Below, one piece after another: positions 24,660-33,067 of a DNA stretch of 64,000 bases. The position numbers and the translations under genes are program-made. Positions within the stretch are counted from its first letter, which is position 1; every line of letters begins with the position of its first letter. Source of the DNA: Taibaiella sp. (lineage in GTDB: Bacteria > Bacteroidota > Bacteroidia > Chitinophagales > Chitinophagaceae); NCBI GenBank assembly GCA_013815385.1, contig JACDGL010000007.1, forward strand, positions 124,001-188,000. Direction: 5' to 3'. The notes under the pieces are model-generated. The model made no database searches. It was not told the DNA's origin and was given only the letters and a program-made list of their open reading frames with translations.

Positions 24660-25271
24660 TTACCTGATCTCCACATTAAGCACCTTATTGCCCTGCAGGT
24701 ATCCTTCCAGTTGGTCATGTACAGTTACAGGGCCTACGCCCGCCGGGGTACCTGTATAGATAAGATCGCCTATGTTCAATGTAAAGAACCTGGATACATA
24801 AGCTATTATCTTATCTATACTGAACAGCATGTTCTTTGTATTTCCATCCTGCACTATCGTATCATTCAACTTTAGCTGGAAAGAAAGATCATTGACATTG
24901 GTACCTTCATTAACCGGAATAAATGACCCAACTGCTGCCGAACCATCGAATGCTTTGGCTATCTCCCACGGCAGGCCTTTCTTTTTCTGTTGTTCCTGCA
25001 GGTCGCGAGCAGTAAAATCCAGCCCAACACTTACTTCATTATAATATTTATGGGCAAACCGCTCATTTATATACTTCCCATTCTTAGATAGCTTCACGAC
25101 TACTTCGCACTCGTAGTGCAGGTCGTCAGTAAACTCGGGGTAATACAAAGGTTTATCGGGCAGGAGCAAAGCATTTTTTGGCTTCATAAAAATAACCGGC
25201 TCCTTAGGCACCTCATTATTCAATTCTTTAGCGTGTTCGCTGTAATTTCGGCCGATACAGATTATTTTCAT
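24660..25271 (-). CDS. Fumarylacetoacetate hydrolase family protein (YcgM/FAHD1-like)
   Basis: Short FAH-superfamily enzyme of 203 residues, similar in size to FAHD1/YcgM acylpyruvate hydrolases. It starts MKIICIGRNYSEHAKEL; VIFMKPKNALL and the metal-binding set YECEVVVKL (two Glu) with GLDFTARDLQ (Asp) are clear. IYTGTPAGVGPV closes the active site. The likely activity is cleavage of acylpyruvates or decarboxylation of oxaloacetate with Mg2+. The 16-bp gap to the divergent thioesterase gene means their promoters overlap. Confidence 0.88.
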   Translation of the reverse strand: MKIICIGRNYSEHAKELNNEVPKEPVIFMKPKNALLLPDKPLYYPEFTDDLHYECEVVVKLSKNGKYINERFAHKYYNEVSVGLDFTARDLQEQQKKKGLPWEIAKAFDGSAAVGSFIPVNEGTNVNDLSFQLKLNDTIVQDGNTKNMLFSIDKIIAYVSRFFTLNIGDLIYTGTPAGVGPVTVHDQLEGYLQGNKVLNVEIR

Positions 25272-25287
25272 AGAAAGCGGATTAAGA

Positions 25288-25731
25288 ATGGCGCGTGTAA
25301 AAATAAAATTTCCTGATGATAAACCCTTGTACCATTGCACAATACCTGTGCGGATAGGTGATATCAACTACGGCGGGCATGCAGGCAATGATTCGCTGCT
25401 ATCGATAATACATGAAGCCAGGGTACAGATGCTGGCCCACTGGGGATGGACCGAACTGGACGCAGGCGGCAACAGCCTGATAATGGCCGACGTAATGATC
25501 GCCTACCGTGGAGAGGCATTTTACGGTGAGGTACTGCATGTGACCCTATTTGCAGATGAAGTAACCACGCAGTCTTTTGACCTATTGTATAAAATAACTA
25601 CTAGTAAGGATGGCCAACCCAGGGAGATATTGCATGCGAAGACGGGAATGGTATGCTTTGATTACCAGACCAGAAAGATAGCGGGAATGGAACATCAATT
25701 GCGTGAAAGATTAAATAACGCAACGGCTTAA
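25288..25731 (+). CDS. Acyl-CoA thioesterase, 4HBT hot-dog family
   Basis: A 147-residue hot-dog protein with RIGDINYGGHAGNDSLLSII, the 4-hydroxybenzoyl-CoA thioesterase-type active-site region (Asp, Gly-His, Asn). It hydrolyses an acyl-CoA or acyl-ACP; chain specificity cannot be read. It is divergent from the FAH gene and stands alone on the plus strand. Confidence 0.85.
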   Translation: MARVKIKFPDDKPLYHCTIPVRIGDINYGGHAGNDSLLSIIHEARVQMLAHWGWTELDAGGNSLIMADVMIAYRGEAFYGEVLHVTLFADEVTTQSFDLLYKITTSKDGQPREILHAKTGMVCFDYQTRKIAGMEHQLRERLNNATA

Positions 25732-25738
25732 ATATAAT

Positions 25739-25769
25739 AATGAAGCGCTGCTCTATAACAGCGCTCCAT
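25739..25769. terminator. Inverted repeat between convergent genes, probable bidirectional terminator
   Basis: Arms AGCGCTG / CAGCGCT with an 8-nt loop, extended by AATG/CATT after one mismatch. No strong T-tract on either side, so termination is probable but not certain. Confidence 0.55.
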
Positions 25770-25788
25770 TACAGAAGATCATTAAAAA

Positions 25789-26052
25789 CTAATTAAGGAT
25801 GATCATTTCGGGTTTGCTGATGACACCTGCCTGCTGCATGGTTTGCTGCAGATCGGGATCGCTCATCATCTTATCAATTGCAGATGTATCTGCAACTTCC
25901 CAAATCATATAGGCCATCCCGGGGTCATCGTGGCGCTGACCTACGAATATTTCTTTCATACCTGCATTTTCTCTTCTTGCCTTATCAGAATCGTAACCCT
26001 GTTTCCAGGTATTGTAGTCTGTAACCTTGTGGTTTAAAATAACTGTAGCCAT
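25789..26052 (-). CDS. Small dimeric alpha-beta barrel-like protein, 87 aa
   Basis: The pattern ATVILNHKVTDYNTWKQGYD, a helix, then MAYMIWEVADTSAIDKM and PEMIILN fits a single ferredoxin-like domain of the antibiotic biosynthesis monooxygenase (ABM)/Dabb type. Such proteins act on diverse small molecules or have no known activity. No catalytic residues are evident. It is a single-gene unit. Confidence 0.6.
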   Translation of the reverse strand: MATVILNHKVTDYNTWKQGYDSDKARRENAGMKEIFVGQRHDDPGMAYMIWEVADTSAIDKMMSDPDLQQTMQQAGVISKPEMIILN

Positions 26053-26132
26053 AGTTTTTTTTAATTGTGAGAAAACAAAGTACAGAATATTTTACATTGT
26101 TACTATTAAGAACATGTTACCAGAAAAAATCT

Positions 26133-26891
26133 TTAAATACCTGGATCGATATATTCATTTAACATCAGTAAATTATTCAACGCATCGCCCATTGTATTGT
26201 TGAAATAAGCATATACTGTTTTACCCTGCTTCATCCATTTTTTTATGCTCACTGCATACTGTTGCAACACATCGTGCGTGTAGCTGCCACGATAACCCTT
26301 TTCGGGGCCGTGAAAACGCAGATATATAAAACTTGCCTTACCAGCATCATGCATATCCCAAGTACCCCCTGCCAGATCGTGCTGCACTATACCTGCCTTA
26401 TATTCTGCCAGTACATTAAATACTTCCTCACAATTCCAATAGGCATTGCGAAACTCCACGGCTACCTTCCACGCATTACGGGTATTTAACTTTTGCATCT
26501 GTCCTAACAGACGGTTCACTTCACCCAAATTACGGAATGAGAATGACGGAGGAAACTGTATTAGCAGGCAACCTTTTTTATCCCCTATCCTATCCACTGC
26601 CTGAAAGAACTTATGCAGGTAGGCCGCATCGTAAATAAACCCTTTGGCGTGGGTTATATCTCTTGACAGCTTGAACGTGAACCTGAAATCATCCGGTACA
26701 CTTAACCCCCATTTTTCCACCGTGGCCGGCTGAGGGATCTTGTAAAAGGAGCTATTGATCTCTACAGAATTAAACAAGGATGCATAATATGCTAGCCGCG
26801 ATTTATCCTGATACTCGGCGGGGAAAGTGTACTTAGGCCCGGGTAGTACCAGGTTGCTTGTGCCTGAATAAAATTTTCCTTTAGGTTTCAT
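26133..26891 (-). CDS. DUF72 domain-containing protein
   Basis: A 252-residue TIM-barrel-like protein of the YecE/DUF72 family: FYSGTSNLVLPGPKYTFPAE, NSVEINSSFYKIP, FKLSRDITHAKG, and a late WDMHDAG and YLRFHGP. The family is widespread, without an assigned reaction; a nuclease or sugar-related role has been suggested. Length matches. Alone on the minus strand between ABM-like and DUF3224 genes. Confidence 0.9.
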   Translation of the reverse strand: MKPKGKFYSGTSNLVLPGPKYTFPAEYQDKSRLAYYASLFNSVEINSSFYKIPQPATVEKWGLSVPDDFRFTFKLSRDITHAKGFIYDAAYLHKFFQAVDRIGDKKGCLLIQFPPSFSFRNLGEVNRLLGQMQKLNTRNAWKVAVEFRNAYWNCEEVFNVLAEYKAGIVQHDLAGGTWDMHDAGKASFIYLRFHGPEKGYRGSYTHDVLQQYAVSIKKWMKQGKTVYAYFNNTMGDALNNLLMLNEYIDPGI

Positions 26892-26930
26892 AGAGGTACC
26901 TATGGTACATTATCATTCCACAGCAGAACA

Positions 26931-27329
26931 CTATTCTGTGTCGGGGAGGTCATATTCAAGATCATACCGGTGCTTGCCTTCTGCCCTGATGATAATGAGC
27001 TTGCCGCTGATACCTGTCAATTCATCGGTACCAGAGTCAGGGACCACCTGTATATTGAGCGTTCCTTCCCCTTTGTTCATTGTGGCGCTATGCTGCAACA
27101 CAAAGCTGCCACGTCTGCCATGCAGTACGCCTTCTACCCTTTCTATGGCTACATAACCTGCTGAATTAGTTACTGCCGTACCAGTGCTAAGCATCTGTCC
27201 CTGGCTAGTGCCGGTAAGGTCTCCATTAAATTCCTTATCAATCGTCATACGCCCGAAAAGGGGAATGGTGCGTTCGTCTGTTTGGGGGAGGATCTTTACT
27301 GTAAATTCTCCTGTTGCGTGTGTGGACAT
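26931..27329 (-). CDS. DUF3224 domain-containing protein
   Basis: A 132-residue beta-barrel protein of the DUF3224 family (allene oxide cyclase-like barrel): ATGEFTVKILPQTDE, GRMTIDKEFNGDLTGTSQG, RRGSFVLQHS, VVPDSGTDELTGISG. Function unknown. Start chosen at MSTHATGEF, where the family begins; the upstream extension has no similarity. Confidence 0.87.
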   Translation of the reverse strand: MSTHATGEFTVKILPQTDERTIPLFGRMTIDKEFNGDLTGTSQGQMLSTGTAVTNSAGYVAIERVEGVLHGRRGSFVLQHSATMNKGEGTLNIQVVPDSGTDELTGISGKLIIIRAEGKHRYDLEYDLPDTE

Positions 27330-27552
27330 GGTGGTATTTTTTTTTAATTCTGGTCGTATTCCCATACTTTGGCTTAGACCAAAAGTACCAAAGCGGGGGA
27401 GGAATAGCAAACTCAATAGTGTATATTGGAAGTTATCCGGGACCGCAGTACTGCTCGTCTGTTACTTTTTCCATGCAGAATAAAAGACTTTAAACCTAAC
27501 CCTTGTTATTTCCATAGCTGAGATTTTTAGACATTAAATAATCACCATGCTA

Positions 27553-28080
27553 TCATTTCCTTATCCGGATAACCTTTACAAAACGGGCCATGTAGCGGTC
27601 ATTGAGTTTTGTGATGATGACTGCATTCTCTTTGCCTGAAGATGCATGTATAAAGCTGATGCCCGAAGTATCGTGCGCTACAATGAGGCCCATATGACCA
27701 ACCGTACGGATATTGCTATTGGTACCTGTAAACAGAATAAGGTCTCCGGGGAGGGCATCAGCAAGCGGTACAGGAGTACCTTCATTTGTAAAGTCTACAG
27801 AAGACCGGGGTACATCCATATTAAAATGATGGAACACATAGTTAATGAACCCGGAGCAATCAAACCCGGCAGACGGTATGGTGCAACCAAATTTATAAGG
27901 TGTACCTATAAGTGTTTTGGCAAACACTACCACCTGTGCAGCCAGCACCGAATCTGTAGGCACTACCGGATGAACAAAAACTAGCGGTAGGCGGGGAGTA
28001 TCAACGATGGTGGGCGGCAGCCGCACGGGGGTGGGCCTACACGAGACAAACAATAGCAAGATAAGATAGCTGTAACGCAT
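27553..28080 (-). CDS. NlpC/P60 (C40) peptidoglycan endopeptidase, lipoprotein
   Basis: Cuts the gamma-D-glutamyl-diamino acid bond in cell-wall stem peptides. An N-terminal lipobox (LLFVSC, Cys14) anchors it to a membrane, then a Pro-rich linker leads to the catalytic domain: Cys75 in GFDCSGF, His129 in VGHMGLI, His145 in IHASSG. The triad is complete. At 175 residues it is a minimal single-domain enzyme without SH3 domain. Confidence 0.9.
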   Translation of the reverse strand: MRYSYLILLLFVSCRPTPVRLPPTIVDTPRLPLVFVHPVVPTDSVLAAQVVVFAKTLIGTPYKFGCTIPSAGFDCSGFINYVFHHFNMDVPRSSVDFTNEGTPVPLADALPGDLILFTGTNSNIRTVGHMGLIVAHDTSGISFIHASSGKENAVIITKLNDRYMARFVKVIRIRK

Positions 28081-28244
28081 ACCCTAAAGTAAACAAAATC
28101 GGTCCACCCCGCCCATATAGGGCGGAGATTTGTAAATACCGATAGCAGAACCCGTCGCAATTATGTAATGTTTGCACAGAATTGTGTAAGGATGCAGCAG
28201 CGCAATGAGCCTACCTTTAGGCAGTTAACCAAAAAAGTATAAGA

Positions 28245-28850
28245 ATGAGAAAGTTTATAATGCTGAGCTGTTTGCTGATAGCCGTGCTGAGCAATACCAG
28301 TCATGCCCAAATGAATAATGGCAACAATATAATGACGCAACCACTGTGGGGACCTGTGGGCTATGACTATGTAGAATATTATTACCTACCTGATATTGAT
28401 GCCTACTACAATGTACCTGGCGCTCAATATGTGTACCTGGATAAAAAGCACTGGGTAATTGTAAAGGACCTACCCCTGCGATATAAGAACTTTAATTTTT
28501 ACGGCGCGCACAAAGTGGTGATGAACGAGCCAAAACCCTATATGAATTACCGTGCAAATAAGGTGAAATATGCACAGTACCGCGGCCAGCACGACCAGAT
28601 AGACATACGCGAAAGCCACGACCAGAAATACCTGGCCAAGGCAGACCATCCTGAACATGGCAAATGGGTATCGCCCCAAGATATGCAGGACCAGCAGAAC
28701 AGGCAAAATGAACAAAACAGGGTGACGGCACAAAACAAGCAGGACTCACTAAACAGGGTAAACCTGACCAATGCAGAGAATCAGCATAATGCGCAGGATA
28801 TGCAAAACAGGCAGCAGCTGCAAAACAACGAGAATAGCCACAAACATTAA
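28245..28850 (+). CDS. Secreted protein with Asn/Gln-rich tail, 201 aa
   Basis: A signal peptide (MRKFIMLSCLLIAVLSNTSHAQ) precedes a tyrosine-rich region (DYVEYYYLPDIDAYYNVPGA) with the WVIVKDLPLRYKNF segment also seen in other Bacteroidota periplasmic proteins. The last 60 residues are highly charged, rich in Gln and Asn and probably disordered. Function unknown. A strong terminator follows within 20 bp. Confidence 0.7.
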   Translation: MRKFIMLSCLLIAVLSNTSHAQMNNGNNIMTQPLWGPVGYDYVEYYYLPDIDAYYNVPGAQYVYLDKKHWVIVKDLPLRYKNFNFYGAHKVVMNEPKPYMNYRANKVKYAQYRGQHDQIDIRESHDQKYLAKADHPEHGKWVSPQDMQDQQNRQNEQNRVTAQNKQDSLNRVNLTNAENQHNAQDMQNRQQLQNNENSHKH

Positions 28851-28870
28851 AACAACATTTTACTTTAGTG

Positions 28871-28898
28871 AAAAGCCGCTGTAATAGCGGCTTTTTTG
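28871..28898 (+). terminator. Rho-independent terminator
   Basis: AAAAGCCGCT / AGCGGCTTTT stem with a 5-nt loop and six T. It serves the secreted protein upstream and, as a stem, may also work for the convergent reductase. Confidence 0.9.
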
Positions 28899-28912
28899 TT
28901 TTAGTTCTTTTC

Positions 28913-29470
28913 TTATTGTTTCACATAATGAAGCGCTATACAGCCTGAACTGAATACCTTAGACGCTACAAGTTTTAACTGTTGCTTTTCAGGCAGATTG
29001 ATGCCCTTTAATAACCGCGTTCCTTCACCTGCTACTATGGGATGAACAACAAAACGGTACTCATCTATCAGGTCCAGCTCTATCAATTGTGATGGGAGGT
29101 GCACCCCACCGGTGAGCATATATTTACCGGGTTGCTGTTTTAGCTTCAGTATCTCGTTTTTAAGATCGGTATTAATGATAGTCGTTTTGCTATCGTCCAC
29201 CTTGCCTAAGGTGTGTGAAAAAACTACTTTGCTGGTGGAATCGAACACCTGCGCAAAATCGTTAAGGGCTTTGTTAGGGGCAGAATGGTTGCGGGCCATG
29301 TCGGGCCAAAAGGGGACCATCAGTTCATAGGTCTTACGGCCGTAAACGAGCAGGCCAGCATCGCGTATCAATTCGGTGAAGTAGTTGTGCACTTCTTCAT
29401 CGGGATTGCCTACAGTATGGTCGCAGCAGCCGTCTAAGGTTATGTTGGTGGAGAATATGAGGTTTCTCGT
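28913..29470 (-). CDS. Dihydrofolate reductase family (RibD C-terminal-like), no normal start codon
   Basis: A 185-residue reductase domain: LIFSTNITLDGCCDH at the N-terminus, LLVYGRKTYELMVPFWPD, YMLTGGVHLPSQLIE, HPIVAGEGTRLLKG. The family reduces pteridine-like or other substrates with NADPH. The expected N-terminus (RNLIFSTNITLDG) is intact, but the codon where relatives have ATG is ACG (minus strand 29470-29468). The only upstream in-frame codons before a TAA at 29488-29486 are non-ATG. A GTG at 29392 would drop the first strand and most of the cofactor site, so it is unlikely to give a working enzyme. Confidence 0.75.
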   Translation of the reverse strand, partial: TRNLIFSTNITLDGCCDHTVGNPDEEVHNYFTELIRDAGLLVYGRKTYELMVPFWPDMARNHSAPNKALNDFAQVFDSTSKVVFSHTLGKVDDSKTTIINTDLKNEILKLKQQPGKYMLTGGVHLPSQLIELDLIDEYRFVVHPIVAGEGTRLLKGINLPEKQQLKLVASKVFSSGCIALHYVKQ

Positions 29471-29487
29471 AGGTTGTTTTTGAATTT

Positions 29488-29598
29488 AAACTTGCACTAA
29501 TATACTCGTATTACTTCTACTTTTGGCTTGATCCATCCAGATTGCTTAAAACTAAGAAAAACGAAATCAGATGAGGATGGAGGAATAAAAGAATAGAG
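29488..29598. other. Spacer upstream of the reductase
   Basis: Short AT-rich spacer holding the reductase leader; no gene is seen. Confidence 0.4.
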
Positions 29599-29601
29599 TT
29601 C

Positions 29602-29697
29602 TCAAAACAACGGCAACTGCCCGTTCTTTATCCGCCTGAAATCTTTGGTGTTCCATTCCATCTCCGTTTGGTTGAGGCCATAGCGCTTGCAGTATAG
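29602..29697 (-). pseudogene. Duplicated 3' end of the radical SAM gene
   Basis: The segment 29599-29694 matches 33065-33160 with 4 differences in 96 bp and no indel. It encodes the last 30 codons and stop of the radical SAM protein (ending KNGQLPLF). All four differences are synonymous (Pro, Arg, Asp, Asn codons). There is no start and nothing upstream of the fragment, so it is not a gene. It marks the far edge of the SPFH module. Confidence 0.9.
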
Positions 29698-29752
29698 TGC
29701 ATAGAGTTTTTACTCACCAAACTAAAAAGCGCTTACGCATTCTTATATACCA

Positions 29753-30475
29753 CTATTTTTTCTGAAACATATTTACCAGTAGGCACAGGGCAAAAAACAA
29801 TATTACCCCAATCAGTATTTTCATTCCTTTCGACATTCCTTTTTTCGAAGGTGCCTGCTGCACAGGTACGCTCTGCTGCAGCATACCTGCGGGCATCTGC
29901 GCCATCTTATTATATGCATTCATTCCATGCATGCTCATTCCGGAATTAACAGACTTGTTAGGTATCGCCTCATCAGCATGTGTAACAGGCTTACCATTTA
30001 CAAAAGTTTTAGTTTGCGTATTGGCATGGGTTACAACTTCTTCATGGACATTCGCTTTAGAACCAGTCTCACCGCTTTTATTGCTGGTGTCATCATCCTG
30101 GTCATCATCTTCAAAGTCATCATTATCGTCGTCATTATCACCACTCCCTATATCATTATCCTCAGCCGATGCAGTTTGTCCGTTTGTGAGCGTGTTGCTT
30201 TTTGTGGTCTTATTAGTTTGGGTATTGGTAACCGTATGAGTAACGGTATTTGTGGTTTTTACATTTGGGTCGTTAGCATCAAAAGCCGGCATGTGCTTCA
30301 TCGTATTGCCAATCTGCGCTTGCATTTCTGAGAATTGCTTTTCAAAATTTGCAAAACCGGCAGCGAGGTCATTGCTATCATTGTTGCCACTGTTGTTATC
30401 ATCTGGCGTATTTTTTTGCATATCGGATATCTGTTGCTGGGCTTTATCAAAAAAGTCGTTAGTGTTATCGCTCAT
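29753..30475 (-). CDS. Tail-anchored acidic low-complexity membrane protein
   Basis: A 240-residue protein without signal peptide. The N-terminal 180 residues are Asn-, Asp- and Thr-rich and probably disordered, including an almost pure Asp/Glu stretch around residue 115-128. The sole membrane helix is at the very C-terminus (KILIGVILFFALCLLVNMF) followed by QKK, so it is a C-tail-anchored protein facing the cytoplasm. It is the last gene of the SPFH/Tim44-like module, 33 bp after its neighbour. Function unknown; probably a membrane adaptor of the complex. Confidence 0.75.
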   Translation of the reverse strand: MSDNTNDFFDKAQQQISDMQKNTPDDNNSGNNDSNDLAAGFANFEKQFSEMQAQIGNTMKHMPAFDANDPNVKTTNTVTHTVTNTQTNKTTKSNTLTNGQTASAEDNDIGSGDNDDDNDDFEDDDQDDDTSNKSGETGSKANVHEEVVTHANTQTKTFVNGKPVTHADEAIPNKSVNSGMSMHGMNAYNKMAQMPAGMLQQSVPVQQAPSKKGMSKGMKILIGVILFFALCLLVNMFQKK

Positions 30476-30508
30476 AGCTTGCTGTTTTTTTGGTATGAAA
30501 TAAAGCGT

Positions 30509-31909
30509 TTAAATATCAAATTTTACAAGTACCCAGTTAACATCTTTATTAAGCACCGGGGCACCGCAGTATTCGCATACATCGGTAGTGGTATCCTTGT
30601 ACGGCGCGCCGCACGAACTGCACTCGAAGCTAAACACGGTTTCTTTATCACTGATCTTGAACCGCGTAGCACGTGCCAGGTACAAGGTACAATCGCTGGT
30701 GACCATCTGTGCATCCAGCAGGCGCATCTGCCCCGTGCCATCTATCCTGCGATAGGTGACGGTGAGGCCAAATTCCATTATGGTAATATCGCTTCCTGCT
30801 GTATAATTGTTCAACGTTACGTCATTAAGGAACAGCCGGTCGAACAGTACCGGACCCTGTGCCTGCCTCATCAGCATTATTTCTTCCACAACATGCGCGT
30901 CTGCAAAACGGCTTAGGTGTATGGGGTCGGCACCGCTTAGCACATTCATCACCTGCATAAATATATTAGAAGCTATATCCTCCACGCATTGCACCGCAAA
31001 GAAAGGATCGTTCTGCAGCGATGTTACCAGGTCGCGGTAGTCTGGTTCATTTTCATCATAGTCTTCGCCTTGGGTTATTTCGCTCAGTATCCAGTCGTAG
31101 GTGGCATTGTTGGTAAGGGTATTGCAATTACTACAACGGCTTATCTCGCCCATCTTTGTTTCGAAGAGCGCGCCGCAATTAGGGCAGTTGGCATTATCGT
31201 ACAGGTTTTTTTCCTGTTCGCTGCCTATGCGTTTTATAAATGTCCAGTACTCTGCCGCTGTATCATCTTTATATTTCTCATCCAGTTGGGGCAATGTGGC
31301 GCTGGTAAACGAGTCATCCATAATAAAACCGATAGCCACATCCGCTATCTCGTAATTGCCCGATATCCCCAGCCGCGCTACTTTTATATTCTTTATCCTG
31401 ATGTTGCTCAGTATGTTTTTTTGCTTCAGGGCATTCATCATTTTTATCTGCAGTGTCAGGCGCTGGTACATGCCGTCGCTAAGCCATTTGCGCACCTGCT
31501 TCAGGTCCTGGATTTGCCAGGCATTTTGTATGGCAAGAAAGGCGGCAGCTATTTTTTCAGGATCTAATCCCGGCGGGAATGGGAACTGTTCTGCCGGCAT
31601 TGCATCTGCTATTTCCTGTTCCATAGCTTTGCGTCTATTCTTTCGGCGGGAAACAATAATGAACGGACTTGCAATAACTAATGTAATAACCAGTACGGCT
31701 AACGCGCCGCCCGGCCCCATACCTCCACCACCAGAGCTGCTGCTACTATAGTGACCATAGCTACTACTACTGCTATAATGACTTGAGGAATGCGAACCAC
31801 TGCTGCTATGGCCGCCGGCACCGCCCACTCTTGCGGTGGCAGACGGTGCAGCACAACTGCTTAGTGCCAATACTATAATGAAACACTTCAACCTAAATTT
31901 TCCAGACAT
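30509..31909 (-). CDS. Tim44-like membrane protein with zinc ribbons
   Basis: A 466-residue protein. An N-terminal lipobox-like signal (VLALSSC) or membrane helix is followed by a Gly/Ser/His-rich stretch, a strong helix (LAVLVITLVIASPFIIV, near 70-86), then a Tim44-like domain (from AAFLAIQNAWQIQDLKQVRK). Two zinc ribbons follow: CPNCG...CSNC near 240 and CSSCG...CEYCG near 440. Tim44-like domains bind membranes and partners. It sits 4 bp downstream of the SPFH gene. The set recalls the Bacillus subtilis ydjGHI membrane-stress genes; that parallel is inference. Confidence 0.8.
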   Translation of the reverse strand: MSGKFRLKCFIIVLALSSCAAPSATARVGGAGGHSSSGSHSSSHYSSSSSYGHYSSSSSGGGGMGPGGALAVLVITLVIASPFIIVSRRKNRRKAMEQEIADAMPAEQFPFPPGLDPEKIAAAFLAIQNAWQIQDLKQVRKWLSDGMYQRLTLQIKMMNALKQKNILSNIRIKNIKVARLGISGNYEIADVAIGFIMDDSFTSATLPQLDEKYKDDTAAEYWTFIKRIGSEQEKNLYDNANCPNCGALFETKMGEISRCSNCNTLTNNATYDWILSEITQGEDYDENEPDYRDLVTSLQNDPFFAVQCVEDIASNIFMQVMNVLSGADPIHLSRFADAHVVEEIMLMRQAQGPVLFDRLFLNDVTLNNYTAGSDITIMEFGLTVTYRRIDGTGQMRLLDAQMVTSDCTLYLARATRFKISDKETVFSFECSSCGAPYKDTTTDVCEYCGAPVLNKDVNWVLVKFDI

Positions 31910-31913
31910 GCTG

Positions 31914-32999
31914 TTATTGTATAGGGGGTGGAACGTTATTGAAATGATCTGCCAATTCGGCCACCGTTTCCGCTTTGCCCCATGCTGCCATACCTGCTTT
32001 CCACACCAAGGTTTCCCGCACTATGGTACCAGCCTGCATCATCTGCTGTATCTGTCCGGCATCATAGGGGCCGTTTTGCTTCCCATCAGCGGCGGTGAAG
32101 TATTGCGTCAGCGGGGGTGGCATGGTTGCCTGTTCCTGCTGCTTTTGGTTTGCCTGGTTAAAAGCGTTCGAAAGGATATTACCATAGCCTAACCCAACGC
32201 CAATACCGATGCTGGCACCCGTCATTCCGGGGTTAGCAGCAGCAGTTTCTATGCTGTTAGCAACTTTCCACTGGGTATATTTCTGTATATCAATGGTGTT
32301 GATACGCGAGTATTCGAATATCTCTTTCTTCAGATCGTCCGGCAGTGATACATTCTCTACCACAAACTTCTTTATCTGCAACCCATACTCCGTAAAGTCT
32401 GTGACCAATTTATCCTGTATAATAGACGAAAGTGCATCTGTGCTGCCGGCCAGCTTATCTATCGGCAGATTGCCCGACGTAGCCGCACTGGTAAAATGCG
32501 AAACAATTATGCTTCTTATCTGTGCACCTATTTCGTCAGTTGTGTACTCGCGGGCTACCCCGGCCACTTCCTGCAAAAATTTTCCGGCATCCGCTACTTT
32601 GAAAGCGTAGGTGCCAAATGCGCGAAACTCAATAAGGCCAAATCGCGCGTCAGATATAGTGATGGAATTTTTAGTCCCCCACTTCTGATCTATGGCCTGT
32701 CGGGTGCTTACAAAAAAAACTTCCGATCTGAAGGGGCTGTCAAATCCATATTGCCAGCCTAACAGCTTACTTAGTATCGGCATGTTCTGGGTGTGTAGCG
32801 TGTACATCCCTGGCTGGAATACATCTGCTATCTGCCCTTTATTAAGGAATACCGCCTGCTGCCCTTCTCTTACGGTCAGTTTGGCGCCCATCTTTATCTC
32901 ATTATCAGTGGGGAACTTCCATACTAACAAGTTAGGATCCTGTTCAGGCCATTCTACAATATCAATAAGCTCATGGCGTAGCTTTTCAAAAAGTCCCAT
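31914..32999 (-). CDS. SPFH domain protein with C-terminal GYF_2 domain
   Basis: A 361-residue protein. Residues 1-270 are an SPFH domain of the YdjI/virion-core type: MGLFEKLRHELIDIVEW, LLVWKFPTDNEIKMGAKLTV, FRAFGTYAFKVADAGKFLQ, YSRINTIDIQKY. A short Gly-rich linker follows, then a GYF_2 (DUF4339) domain (QYFTAADGKQNGPYDAGQIQ ... LVWKAGMAAW), a proline-peptide-binding fold. YdjI-like proteins assemble on membranes with PspA in Bacillus. I start at MGLFEKL; the longer frame would enter the radical SAM gene. First gene of a three-gene operon. Confidence 0.88.
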   Translation of the reverse strand: MGLFEKLRHELIDIVEWPEQDPNLLVWKFPTDNEIKMGAKLTVREGQQAVFLNKGQIADVFQPGMYTLHTQNMPILSKLLGWQYGFDSPFRSEVFFVSTRQAIDQKWGTKNSITISDARFGLIEFRAFGTYAFKVADAGKFLQEVAGVAREYTTDEIGAQIRSIIVSHFTSAATSGNLPIDKLAGSTDALSSIIQDKLVTDFTEYGLQIKKFVVENVSLPDDLKKEIFEYSRINTIDIQKYTQWKVANSIETAAANPGMTGASIGIGVGLGYGNILSNAFNQANQKQQEQATMPPPLTQYFTAADGKQNGPYDAGQIQQMMQAGTIVRETLVWKAGMAAWGKAETVAELADHFNNVPPPIQ

Positions 33000-33067
33000 A
33001 GGTATAAAGTTGAGATTAAATTTAATGTTCCATTTCAGATTATGAAAATTTTCCAGATTAATTTTTC

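Noticed and set aside
29392-29394. GTG as the true start of the reductase
   Set aside because: It would remove the first beta strand and the conserved STNITLDG segment, which is intact upstream in the same frame.
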